DNA of 64,000 nt from Citrobacter telavivensis. GTDB lineage: Bacteria > Pseudomonadota > Gammaproteobacteria > Enterobacterales > Enterobacteriaceae. A model generated the notes under the pieces. The model was not told the origin of the DNA. It saw only the letters and a list, made by a program, of their open reading frames with translations, and ran no database searches. The translations under genes were made by a program, and so were the position numbers. Numbering within the stretch: the stretch's first letter is position 1; every line of letters begins with the position of its first letter. Location of the stretch: the NCBI GenBank assembly GCA_009363175.1, contig CP045204.1, positions 1 to 64,000 of the forward strand, read 5' to 3'. This document shows positions 18,514 to 26,232 of this stretch, piece after piece.

Positions 18514-19362
18514 TCAGGTATTCACTGACTTATTTAAAATAAATGCAGGTAACGTCGTTCCCTGTTCAAGTGCAGTGGCTGCACGCTCACCGAGCGTGAT
18601 AAACCTTATACTCGCTGTGTCCTTCAGGGAAGTCTTAAGGCTGGTTACCCAGTCTCTTTGGTCGCTATTTAAACACTGTGGTGTGATGGACAATACCGGG
18701 TGATAAATAACATTGCCGGACGTTTCTTTTTTCTTAATTAAAATACCTGTTCTTTTTTCATATTCATTATCGGGCGAATTTACGTTAGTCCAGAATATGA
18801 TTTTAATATTGTTATTCTCGTCGGATGGAATTATTCGTTTCCTGAATTCCTCCTCGCTCTGAGGCCACCTGTGGATCGGCAGGCTGGTATCAACAGGGCA
18901 ATCGCTTCGCCCGAAAAGCCAGTCCTGCGAGACATAAAACCATCTGGCCAGTGTCTCAAGCAGAGGAGGCGTCAGGTAGTCCATCGTCCGCTCCCGGTCC
19001 CGCAGAATACTCAGGCGCAGGTTCCACGGGGAGAGCAACTGCGCGACATCTGGCGGGCTCAGGCCGTGGGACTTCAGCAGGTATTCAAAACGGTCAGCAA
19101 TACTTTCTGCCGTATGGCTGAAGGGGAAGTAAATCTCCCTCAGCGTGCTCTCAAGAATCAGGTTTATCACCTCTGACGCCGAAATTCCGAGTTTTTCCGA
19201 AATCAGGTCAACCAGAGCTTTGGTACCGGGCCGGAATCTTAACGTTGTCGGCGATAAAAGTTTTTTACTGCTATTCTCACTCAGCAGCGCGGCAATTTTC
19301 TCTTTCTCAAAACCCGGAAGCGCCAGTAATGAGGCGAAGATGCCCGTAAGGCTGTTTGTCAT
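18514..19362 (-). CDS. traE: TraE-position regulator with RHH-like and XRE-like regions
   Basis: A 282-residue soluble protein in the traE position. Residues about 38-80 (TLRFRPGTKALVDLISEKLG, then SASEVINLIL) look like a ribbon-helix-helix domain; residues about 90-150 (RFEYLLKSHGLSPPDVAQLL, then LARWFYVSQDWLFG) look like an XRE helix-turn-helix. The C-terminal 130 residues are unassigned. A DNA-binding regulator of transfer genes is inferred. The codon use is slightly more AT-rich than the tra core. Confidence 0.6.
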   Translation of the reverse strand: MTNSLTGIFASLLALPGFEKEKIAALLSENSSKKLLSPTTLRFRPGTKALVDLISEKLGISASEVINLILESTLREIYFPFSHTAESIADRFEYLLKSHGLSPPDVAQLLSPWNLRLSILRDRERTMDYLTPPLLETLARWFYVSQDWLFGRSDCPVDTSLPIHRWPQSEEEFRKRIIPSDENNNIKIIFWTNVNSPDNEYEKRTGILIKKKETSGNVIYHPVLSITPQCLNSDQRDWVTSLKTSLKDTASIRFITLGERAATALEQGTTLPAFILNKSVNT

Positions 19363-19442
19363 CAGTCCTCCCTTGTCGCGCTTTTTCTCTTTTTGCTCCG
19401 TGATTTAGAGCATAAGGACTTCCTGCGCGTATGTATAATGAG

Positions 19443-19991
19443 TTATTTCGATCTGTCAGATCGAATACGTTCGTGTATTCGCTCCGAATCGCTTTTGGGT
19501 TTGCTTCTTCCTCCAGTTCCCGGCGGGCCAATGACAATCAGGTAACCCCGGTCCTGCGGGGTAATCCAGCGCCATTCGTTAAACAGTGTCTGCAGGCGTA
19601 TACCCCAGTGCTCTGTCCGTGAGATACGAACACGCTTTTTACGCCAGCGGCGTTCCGGAAAAGCAGCCAGACATTTTTCCATGCTGCGCAGGTGAACCGG
19701 GCGCATGAGGTGTGAACGGAAATAAAGAGGCTCGCGGAAACCGCGCAGAGCGTTCTCCAGTGCGGCCAGATAACACTGATGGAAGCGTACCGCCTGAATA
19801 CGGCTGAGCCTGCCCACCGGGTCATAAGAGGTCAGGTGCATGGTTCGCCAGTGCTTTCCTTTGTGTGTTGTTTCGACGGTGTAAAATCCCCGACCAGTAC
19901 GGCGGGAAAACCTCGACAGGATTAAAGTTCCCGGGCGCAACAGCGCTAACAACAGCGAAAATGCTGCTGTGAAAATTAGTAGTCCGGTCAT
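19443..19991 (-). CDS. Unknown basic protein with an N-terminal membrane segment
   Basis: A 182-residue protein: one hydrophobic segment at residues 2-18 and a very basic body (RFSRRTGRGFYTVETTHKGK, RRWRKKRVRISRTEHW). It lies between rci and the traE-like gene and is on the same strand as both. Not recognised. The basic, aromatic composition could suit nucleic acid or lipopolysaccharide contact, but that is speculation. Confidence 0.5.
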   Translation of the reverse strand: MTGLLIFTAAFSLLLALLRPGTLILSRFSRRTGRGFYTVETTHKGKHWRTMHLTSYDPVGRLSRIQAVRFHQCYLAALENALRGFREPLYFRSHLMRPVHLRSMEKCLAAFPERRWRKKRVRISRTEHWGIRLQTLFNEWRWITPQDRGYLIVIGPPGTGGRSKPKSDSERIHERIRSDRSK

Positions 19992-20016
19992 CAGATATTT
20001 CCAGTTATGTGGTGTG

Positions 20017-21177
20017 TTAACGGGTGAGGCCCAGTGCCATCGTGGGGTTAAGCGGGCAAATCATGATCCTGTCCCGGGTTTCTGCCGGCAGTTCGCCCGG
20101 TGCCGGTACCCTGTCGCCTTTCTGTGCTGCGATGGCCAGCGTACGCAGAAGAAGTTCGCTGGCGCGGCTTAAGGCGGTTTCGCGGGTCGGACCGGACGCG
20201 GTCAGCCCTTCAAAATCACAGAGGTGCACGCAGATACCATCTTCCTGTCCCTGTTGCTCTTCTATCCTTGCGGGATAGGGGACGAAATAAGGGGCGATTT
20301 TTTGCGTCTGACGACGCCGGGCATCGAGCTTGCTGACCAGTTGCCAGGCGCGCAGGTGGGTATAGCGTTTCAGCATATTCATGGAACGGTGACCGGAAAT
20401 GGCCGCCACTTCCATGACGTTCAGTGTGCCGAGTTCAAAGAAGCGGCTGATGGCTTCGTGACGCAGGTCGTGAAAATGTAGATCAACAATTTTCAGTTCC
20501 TTAATGGCAGTCCGCCATGCGCTTTTAAACCCGGATGACGTATAGCTGAATATTCTGCCGTTGAGCTGCGCAGGCAGTGACTGCAGTAGATTACGTGCGC
20601 GACGGGAAAGAGGGACATCACGTGATGAACCATTTTTGGTTTCGGGCAGGTGTGCAATACCGTGCTGTAAATCGAGATGCTCACGGCAGAGCCCCAGAAT
20701 CTCACCCTGTCGCATGGCCGTTTCCAGCGCCAGGTGAAAAATGATGTAAACCTCCGGATTTCGTTCCCGGAAGTATCGGGAAAGACGGCGCTCTTCTGAT
20801 GACGTCAGTCGGCGATCGCGCCCGGAGGAGACCTTTGGTTTACGTACAAGCGTGACCGGGTTAGTCCGGCATGTTCCCCATTCAACGCGGGCGATATTGA
20901 ACAGGGAGGAGAGCAGGGCCATTTCAAGACGGACAGTATTCCCCGAAACAGGTTTACCCGATCGGGTGGTGGCCTGCGTCAACCGGTGGTCGCGATATGC
21001 CGCAATATCAACAGTAGTGATCTCATCCATAAATTTATCAGCAAGTGGATGCCGCTTTATCACCTGTGTCCGGTAGAACTCCTGCTGATGGCCTTTTTTA
21101 TGAACCGAAACGGTTTCGTAATATTTATCAAGTGCACGACTCAACGTTAATTTTCGAATACGAACAACTGACGACAT
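20017..21177 (-). CDS. rci: Rci shufflon recombinase with HicB-like C-terminal domain
   Basis: A 386-residue tyrosine recombinase, the same length as R64 Rci. Catalytic motifs: LETAMRQGEILGL (first Arg), HFHDLRHEAISRFFELG (His and second Arg) and ISGHRSMNMLKRYTHL (Tyr nucleophile). Rci inverts the DNA between 19-base sfx repeats to change the PilV C-terminus. The last 70 residues (VHLCDFEGLTASGPTRETAL ... GDRVPAPGE) resemble a HicB antitoxin-type domain. The gene begins 58 bases from the nearest sfx site. Confidence 0.9.
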   Translation of the reverse strand: MSSVVRIRKLTLSRALDKYYETVSVHKKGHQQEFYRTQVIKRHPLADKFMDEITTVDIAAYRDHRLTQATTRSGKPVSGNTVRLEMALLSSLFNIARVEWGTCRTNPVTLVRKPKVSSGRDRRLTSSEERRLSRYFRERNPEVYIIFHLALETAMRQGEILGLCREHLDLQHGIAHLPETKNGSSRDVPLSRRARNLLQSLPAQLNGRIFSYTSSGFKSAWRTAIKELKIVDLHFHDLRHEAISRFFELGTLNVMEVAAISGHRSMNMLKRYTHLRAWQLVSKLDARRRQTQKIAPYFVPYPARIEEQQGQEDGICVHLCDFEGLTASGPTRETALSRASELLLRTLAIAAQKGDRVPAPGELPAETRDRIMICPLNPTMALGLTR

Positions 21178-21235
21178 ACCAACAATCCCTAAAAGCTGGT
21201 AAACGTACAGAATTAATCAGCAGTCCTCAACATAT

Positions 21236-21254
21236 CTGTCAATCCGGTCTGTGG
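21236..21254 (+). repeat. sfx recombination repeat 1
   Basis: Sequence CTGTCAATCCGGTCTGTGG, plus orientation, inverted relative to the sites at 22062 and 22255. Confidence 0.88.
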
Positions 21255-21605
21255 GTTCTCGTCGGATCACCTGAAGGAAGCTACGCTACTGTTGGTTCTT
21301 TCAAAGGTACTTATTCAGGTATCAATACAACAGGAAAGCAATATAGATTGTATGTATGGGGTGGTAACCCTCCTAACAGGAAAATCAACTATGGTGATTC
21401 GGATAACTGCGTCAATACATATTCATTGATAGCTACTGTAGGCGGATTTACAGTAGCAAGGGATTATAACGGCAATTCAACGTGGCAAAAAACAGGCAAT
21501 ATAAATTTCGATGTCCCGAATGGCTCAACCTTTTCCATTGTTTCAAATGGTATGATGTCATACGGCTGTGACTACGGCAGCTTCACAGTTTTACGTTTCC
21601 AATAA
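21236..21605 (+). CDS. Silent PilV C-terminal variant 1 (no start codon of its own)
   Basis: In the PilV frame the repeat reads CQSGLWVLVGSPEGSYATVG and the frame continues for about 122 residues to a stop at 21605, just before the second repeat. It encodes an alternative tip domain ending FTVLRFQ. It can be expressed only after inversion to the pilV constant region. Confidence 0.82.
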
Positions 21606-21607
21606 AC

Positions 21608-21626
21608 CTGTCAATCCGGTCGCTGG
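21608..21626 (+). repeat. sfx recombination repeat 2
   Basis: Sequence CTGTCAATCCGGTCGCTGG, plus orientation; the variable bases differ from repeats 1 and 3 in the last third, as in R64 repeat classes. Confidence 0.88.
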
Positions 21627-21848
21627 CAGTCACCAGGAGGAAAACCAAGGCTGACTCAGTACAGCTATACCAACTACAACAGCACGCATAACTACTATGC
21701 GATCGGTACCCACGATTTTTGCACATCACAATACGGTAACGAAAATGACCGTGATGACAGCTGGCGTGGCGTTGAACGGCTGTCAGATGGATCATGGAGA
21801 ATCAATGTCAAAGACGGCAGTGAAACAGCCATGTGCCTTGACTGGTGA
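21608..21848 (+). CDS. Silent PilV C-terminal variant 2
   Basis: Reads CQSGRWQSPGGKPRLTQYSY in the PilV frame and ends ETAMCLDW at 21848, about 80 residues. It has the small, aromatic, cysteine-containing character of shufflon tips. It has no start codon of its own. Confidence 0.8.
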
Positions 21849-21863
21849 GCGTCTATTGGATGG

Positions 21864-22080
21864 TTAGCTTAAAGGGCAGCAATAAACGTCGACATGTTCG
21901 TCATCAAGACCCTTAGGCCAGAGCATAAAGCGACTACCTGTCTGCACATAACCTGTCGGACATAATGCTGTTTTATAAAATTGACGCTGCCCTGGATCTA
22001 CCCAAGCATCAGGAGACACCACCCATTTACATGCAGACTCATTGACTTTTACCCCTCCAACCCACAGACCGGATTGACAG
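21864..22080 (-). CDS. Silent PilV C-terminal variant 3
   Basis: From the repeat at 22062-22080 on the minus strand the frame reads CQSGLWVGGVKVNESACKWV and ends HVDVYCCPLS at 21864, about 71 residues. It converges on variant 2; their stops are 15 bases apart. It needs two inversions to reach the expressed position because its repeat is parallel to that of pilV. Confidence 0.8.
22062..22080 (-). repeat. sfx recombination repeat 3
   Basis: Reverse complement reads CTGTCAATCCGGTCTGTGG, identical to repeat 1 but in inverted orientation. Confidence 0.88.
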
Positions 22081-22222
22081 GATTATTGAAACGAAACAAC
22101 TCCGTATCACACCTATACCATATGTGTGGTTGGGATCAAATTCCGTTTCCAGTTGTTGTTAAACTTGCACTATTCCGCACTGTGCGGTTTGGTTGTTTTT
22201 TTTTGGGGTTTTTTAGTGTTGA

Positions 22223-23275
22223 TTATTGTACCTTTAGACCAACGGGTTTTTGTGCCAGACCGGATTGACAGGAAAGTATGGCACCTGACGCATCGCGGCT
22301 TACCGCCCCGTTTACCGGACAGGCGGTGTTCGCTGTGTGGATTTCATCAAGGGTAATAATGCCACCTACAGAGAGGTTTTTGTTCGACCGGACTGTACCG
22401 CCTGTTACCTGTCCGCTGGCAGTAATATTCCCGCTGGCTGAAATATTTCCGCTCGCGGCAATATTCCGTCCAGCCGATATATCACTGTCTGCCCGTACTG
22501 TATTTCCTTTTACCTGACCAGCAGCCGTTACGTTAACGCTGAAATTACCGTTCGCCCCGCGTACTTCACTGGTAAAAATACCGTTTGTGCCATTTACATT
22601 TCCGGCGTTATTGATGTTATTGGCACCCATGTCGATCGACGTGTGCATTTTGTTTAAATCCGGACGGCCATTTACCTGGAAACGATACAGGCGATCGCTG
22701 TCTTCCATTGCACCAGTGAGTTCATCCGTGGAAAGCAGTACAGCAATATGCCCGTTACCGGACGAAGCACCATAGGCACTCAGCGGTATTTTCCATGCCC
22801 GCAGTGCGCCGGTGGCCGTCTTTCCGTCATCAATGTAGCCGCCAAATCCGGGCCTGATCTCTTTTGCCATCGTCACCAGTGCCTTCAGCTCATAAGGCGT
22901 GCCGCCACTTGAGATGACCATGGCCTGGAGAAGTTCAGGATTTTGTGCATTCCTGATGACGTTTGTCTGCATCTTCTGGCCGCGGGTGTTGGTCTCCGTG
23001 AAGCCGGACGGCAGAAATCCGGTATTTTTCAGCATCGTTGTGGTGATGACGGTCGGTGCCGTCGTGGAGCTTGCGCCAAGTAGCGTTGCGTAATTCCGGC
23101 CAATATAGCTCCGGGCCGCTGCCGCATAGGTCCCGGTACGGGCGGCTTCTGTTCGCCAGTTTTTGGCCTGGATATAGTCCTGCCAGTATCCTGACGCATA
23201 ACCCGCTATCACCATAAAAACAAGCAGTACAAAAGCAAACTCGGCCATGGCCCAGCCGCGGTCATGTTTTTTCAT
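22223..23275 (-). CDS. pilV: PilV minor pilin/tip adhesin, currently with a short C-terminus
   Basis: A 350-residue type IV prepilin-like protein: MKKHDRG/WAMAEFAFVLL carries the prepilin cleavage site and the hydrophobic helix. Residues about 230-320 are rich in NGNFSVNVTAAGQV-type beta repeats, a stalk. The constant part ends at CQSGL and the present segment adds only ten residues (AQKPVGLKVQ). PilV tips bind recipient lipopolysaccharide in R64. The start at 23275 gives an ATGA overlap with pilU. Confidence 0.9.
   Translation of the reverse strand: MKKHDRGWAMAEFAFVLLVFMVIAGYASGYWQDYIQAKNWRTEAARTGTYAAAARSYIGRNYATLLGASSTTAPTVITTTMLKNTGFLPSGFTETNTRGQKMQTNVIRNAQNPELLQAMVISSGGTPYELKALVTMAKEIRPGFGGYIDDGKTATGALRAWKIPLSAYGASSGNGHIAVLLSTDELTGAMEDSDRLYRFQVNGRPDLNKMHTSIDMGANNINNAGNVNGTNGIFTSEVRGANGNFSVNVTAAGQVKGNTVRADSDISAGRNIAASGNISASGNITASGQVTGGTVRSNKNLSVGGIITLDEIHTANTACPVNGAVSRDASGAILSCQSGLAQKPVGLKVQ
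22255..22271 (-). repeat. sfx recombination repeat 4, at the pilV fusion point
   Basis: Reverse complement reads CTGTCAATCCGGTCTGG; it marks the end of the constant part of pilV. It lacks the two bases before the final TGG that the other repeats have, so its right arm is shorter or diverged. Confidence 0.8.
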
Positions 23276-23937
23276 TGAAATACCCACACCCAAACAGGTT
23301 GATAGAACGCGTTCAGCTGCAACACGGCGCAGCTGAAACAAAACCAGGGACCCAGAGGTCCCTCTTTTTTACCGGTGAGGCGTCCTGTGCAGTGCCATAG
23401 AATAAAGCCGCCAGTCCCCCAGACTGCTGTCTGCACGGTGGCGTCAAAGCCCGTCCATGCCGTCAGTCCTGTCAGCAGCCAGAGGTCGCCCCGGCCGATC
23501 CTGTCGCCATGACGGTTGACCAGTACATGAAACAGACATACCAGCACGCCCGTTGCCGCTGTTTCCACCAGGCGCAGGCTTCCGGATGAAGGAAGGCAGG
23601 CAACAAGCAGCCCCGCAGCCAGAAAACGGAGCGTGAACGTCCGGGGCAGGTAACCGCTGACGGCATCTGTCACCGCCATCTGCAGCAGAAAACCCAGCAT
23701 CAGCATGGTGTTGAACCGTGCGGCCAGGGGGACAGGGGCCATCAGTACCAGCGTGCCAGCCAGGCTGAACAGCCAGATGCCGGAGATTACCGCCGGATGG
23801 CCGGGGCGAAACGGCACAGAGACCTCATGAAGAAACACCGACACCCGCCGGAGGAGCAGCACACCGGCAGGTATTAGCACAAGGATCAGCGGCAGGGCAT
23901 GTTCCGGTGCCACAGCCGTAGCAATGACTGTGCGCAT
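23272..23937 (-). CDS. pilU: PilU prepilin peptidase
   Basis: A 221-residue polytopic membrane protein with about six hydrophobic segments. The conserved region AVTDAVSGYLPRTFTLRFLA holds the aspartate of the type IV prepilin peptidase family; a second catalytic aspartate would lie near GFD at about residue 160. It processes PilS and PilV. It follows pilT by 3 bases and overlaps pilV. Confidence 0.85.
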   Translation of the reverse strand: MRTVIATAVAPEHALPLILVLIPAGVLLLRRVSVFLHEVSVPFRPGHPAVISGIWLFSLAGTLVLMAPVPLAARFNTMLMLGFLLQMAVTDAVSGYLPRTFTLRFLAAGLLVACLPSSGSLRLVETAATGVLVCLFHVLVNRHGDRIGRGDLWLLTGLTAWTGFDATVQTAVWGTGGFILWHCTGRLTGKKEGPLGPWFCFSCAVLQLNAFYQPVWVWVFQ

Positions 23938-23940
23938 TCG

Positions 23941-24471
23941 TCACCTCCCCTGCACGGCGGGCAGGCCTTTCAGCCTGCTGTAAATCCGCCAGATACGGTT
24001 TGCGTAATGTTCGCGCGTCTCATGCCGATCCTTGCGGAACCCGGCATTATATGAGCCCAGGCAGTTCCACGTTACGCCACAGACCTGAAAGTGACGGGCC
24101 AGGATCCACGCCCCTATCTGAATGTTCAGACAGGGACGGGTCAGCAGGTCGTCGGCCCCCCTGATAACCTCCATCCGGACCAGTTTCGGAATATGGGTGG
24201 AGTTAATCTGCATCAGACCGTAATCCGTACTGACCGGCCGCCCCTTTTTGTCCCTGTTTGTGTTGGTTATCACCGGATCCATCGACGACTCGCCTATGGC
24301 AATGGCCCTGAGCAGCAACGGCTCAATCTGGTAGCGGATACCGGCCCGGACGAAGCAGTCGTTAAAGGTGGTGATGGTGAGCGGGGACGAGGCCCGTGAC
24401 GGCGATGAGGTCAGGAAGCAGAGCAGGGCGGTCAGGATCAGTGCGCAGAGGGAGAATCGGTTCCCCTGCAT
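23941..24471 (-). CDS. pilT: PilT lytic transglycosylase
   Basis: A 176-residue exported protein with signal MQGNRFSLCALILTALLCFL and a lytic transglycosylase (SLT) domain: catalytic Glu in AIGESSMDPV, then TDYGLMQINSTH and GSYNAG. It cuts peptidoglycan for pilus assembly. Despite the name it is not the PilT retraction ATPase of Pseudomonas. Confidence 0.9.
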   Translation of the reverse strand: MQGNRFSLCALILTALLCFLTSSPSRASSPLTITTFNDCFVRAGIRYQIEPLLLRAIAIGESSMDPVITNTNRDKKGRPVSTDYGLMQINSTHIPKLVRMEVIRGADDLLTRPCLNIQIGAWILARHFQVCGVTWNCLGSYNAGFRKDRHETREHYANRIWRIYSRLKGLPAVQGR

Positions 24472-24480
24472 GGTATCTCC

Positions 24481-25083
24481 TTAACTGGTTACGGTGAAGA
24501 TCAGCTTGTTGGTACCGGTATTGCCGCTGTCGGCCGTGCATTGTGTGCTGGCCTGCTCCGTTGTCACCTTGCCATCATCGTGCGCGGTGCTGTTAATGGT
24601 GATGCCATCGGATACGCCGGAACGGCTCAGCTGGGTGGTCAGCTGGATGCATGCATCCTGCGGTACGCGCTCGTACGTCAGCGTGAAGCCATTGTTAAAA
24701 CCGGAAATGGTTAGCGGCGCAAAGGTAACGGCCCCACCCCAGGAGTTGTAAAGCGTGGCGGTACCGGAAGAGGCGGTACCACGGACGGTCATGCCTTTCG
24801 GCACCGCCTTCATCTGGATCATGGCACCAGTCATTTTGGCCGAGCTGGTAAAGGAGTACCCGTCCGAGGCCTTCATCAGGTTCTGAGCCCCGGTGATCAG
24901 CGACTGAATATTGGATGACTCCAGCCCGACACTGGTACGGCTTTTGATCATATACGCGGTGCCGAGTACGGCGGCGATGACAAAAATAACGGCAAGGGCG
25001 ATCCAGCCCTGTTCGAGCAGCCCCCACCCGCGATCCTGATGGCGACAGTATGCCGGATTATTGTCTGCTGTGTGGAATGACAT
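24481..25083 (-). CDS. pilS: PilS major thin-pilus prepilin
   Basis: A 200-residue type IVb-like prepilin. The leader ends HQDRG/WGLLEQGWIALAVI with cleavage after Gly19, Trp at +1 and Glu at +5, then the long hydrophobic helix. A cysteine pair in the C-terminal half (QDACIQLT and STQCTAD) suggests the usual pilin disulphide loop. It builds the thin pilus needed for liquid mating. Confidence 0.9.
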   Translation of the reverse strand: MSFHTADNNPAYCRHQDRGWGLLEQGWIALAVIFVIAAVLGTAYMIKSRTSVGLESSNIQSLITGAQNLMKASDGYSFTSSAKMTGAMIQMKAVPKGMTVRGTASSGTATLYNSWGGAVTFAPLTISGFNNGFTLTYERVPQDACIQLTTQLSRSGVSDGITINSTAHDDGKVTTEQASTQCTADSGNTGTNKLIFTVTS

Positions 25084-25104
25084 AGTGTTTCCTCGTTGAG
25101 ATAG

Positions 25105-26202
25105 TTAAAACGTGCCCATACCCGGGTCACTGACTGAATTAATGTCCATGGCCGCGAAAACCAGCAGCATGAGCGTCATGACAAGCACGGTCAGCATGAT
25201 CAGGCGTACAACAACGGCCCGTCGTCGGATACGGACAAGTGTCTGCTCCAGCCAACGCAGGCCATAGTTACTGATGAGCTCATCTGCGCCGTCCCCCTGT
25301 AGCACGGACAGAAAGTTGGCGGCTTCGCGGGACGGGAAGTTGTAGCCGCACTCGCGCAGCGCATGCCCGAGGTTTCCCCCTTCCCGGACGCTGGCGATAA
25401 TGGCGTCGATCCGGACAGCCAACCACGGCGAGGCCTGGTTACGGAGCATCTGCAGCGCGCTTTTTGTCTGTACGCCGGCCCTTATCAGCGCGGCAATATT
25501 GAGTAAAAAGGCAGCCCCCTGAATATCCTGGTAAACAGACCAGGGCATAAATCCGTCCATGACACGCCGCAGCGCATCCGGCCGGTGCCAGTGAGCCAGC
25601 GACCAGGCCACCCAGCACCCCACAATCGCCAGAATGATGCCGCCGATCAGACCGTACTCATTCACCGCGACGGAAAAGTTGTATAAAAACCCCAGCGCCC
25701 CGGTCCACTGCTCCGGCGGGATGATTTCCGACAGCGACGGCACCAGTTCCTCATTCAGCACCCAGACCGTCCCGGCCAGCATGACAACCAGAGCCAGCGG
25801 GTAGATGGACATCTGCCAGACGGACTCCATGATGCGTTTGCCCGCATCGGTCAGGGTGGTGGCGTATTTCAGGGCCTGGGGGAGTTTGTCGCTGTGGATC
25901 CCGGCGATGATGACGGCCGCTTCTGTTTCCGGTAACCAGCGGGCAAGGGTTTTCTCCAGCGTCTTCTCGCCGGCATTTTCACGCAGGGCTTCAATACAGT
26001 CATCGGTAAGCTCTGCGAACGGATGCCAGCGCCGGCCGAAGTCCGTCCACGCATCGCGCATCTGCTGCAGAGCGGCTTTTAACTGCTGGCGGTTTTCAAT
26101 CAGAAAACCCAGGGCCTCATAGAACTGCACCCGGTAGGGGCCGGCGAAGGTTTTCCTCACGATAAAATGCCGTATCCGGCAGAACAGGTTCATTTCACGC
26201 AT
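25105..26202 (-). CDS. pilR: PilR inner membrane platform protein
   Basis: A 365-residue T2SF/GspF-type protein with two homologous halves and three strong hydrophobic segments (about residues 130-150, 190-215, 335-357). It couples the PilQ ATPase to pilin polymerisation. Located between pilQ and pilS as in R64. Confidence 0.88.
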   Translation of the reverse strand: MREMNLFCRIRHFIVRKTFAGPYRVQFYEALGFLIENRQQLKAALQQMRDAWTDFGRRWHPFAELTDDCIEALRENAGEKTLEKTLARWLPETEAAVIIAGIHSDKLPQALKYATTLTDAGKRIMESVWQMSIYPLALVVMLAGTVWVLNEELVPSLSEIIPPEQWTGALGFLYNFSVAVNEYGLIGGIILAIVGCWVAWSLAHWHRPDALRRVMDGFMPWSVYQDIQGAAFLLNIAALIRAGVQTKSALQMLRNQASPWLAVRIDAIIASVREGGNLGHALRECGYNFPSREAANFLSVLQGDGADELISNYGLRWLEQTLVRIRRRAVVVRLIMLTVLVMTLMLLVFAAMDINSVSDPGMGTF

Positions 26203-26232
26203 GGCGTGCCTTCCTTTTAAGCATGAGAGGCA

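Larger units (their letters stand above)
21236..22273. other. Shufflon: invertible PilV C-terminal segments
   Basis: The region between rci and the pilV constant part holds four sfx repeats with the shared core CTGTCAATCCGGTC. Two point rightward (21236, 21608) and two leftward (22062, 22255). Three silent reading frames start inside sfx repeats in the PilV frame (CQSG...), and the fourth is the currently expressed end. Inversion between opposite repeats would swap the PilV tip and so recipient specificity, as in R64. Confidence 0.9.

Noticed and set aside
21045..21605. A single plus-strand gene from 21045
   Set aside because: Its first 65 codons overlap rci antisense; the real coding part starts at the sfx repeat and is a silent PilV tip.
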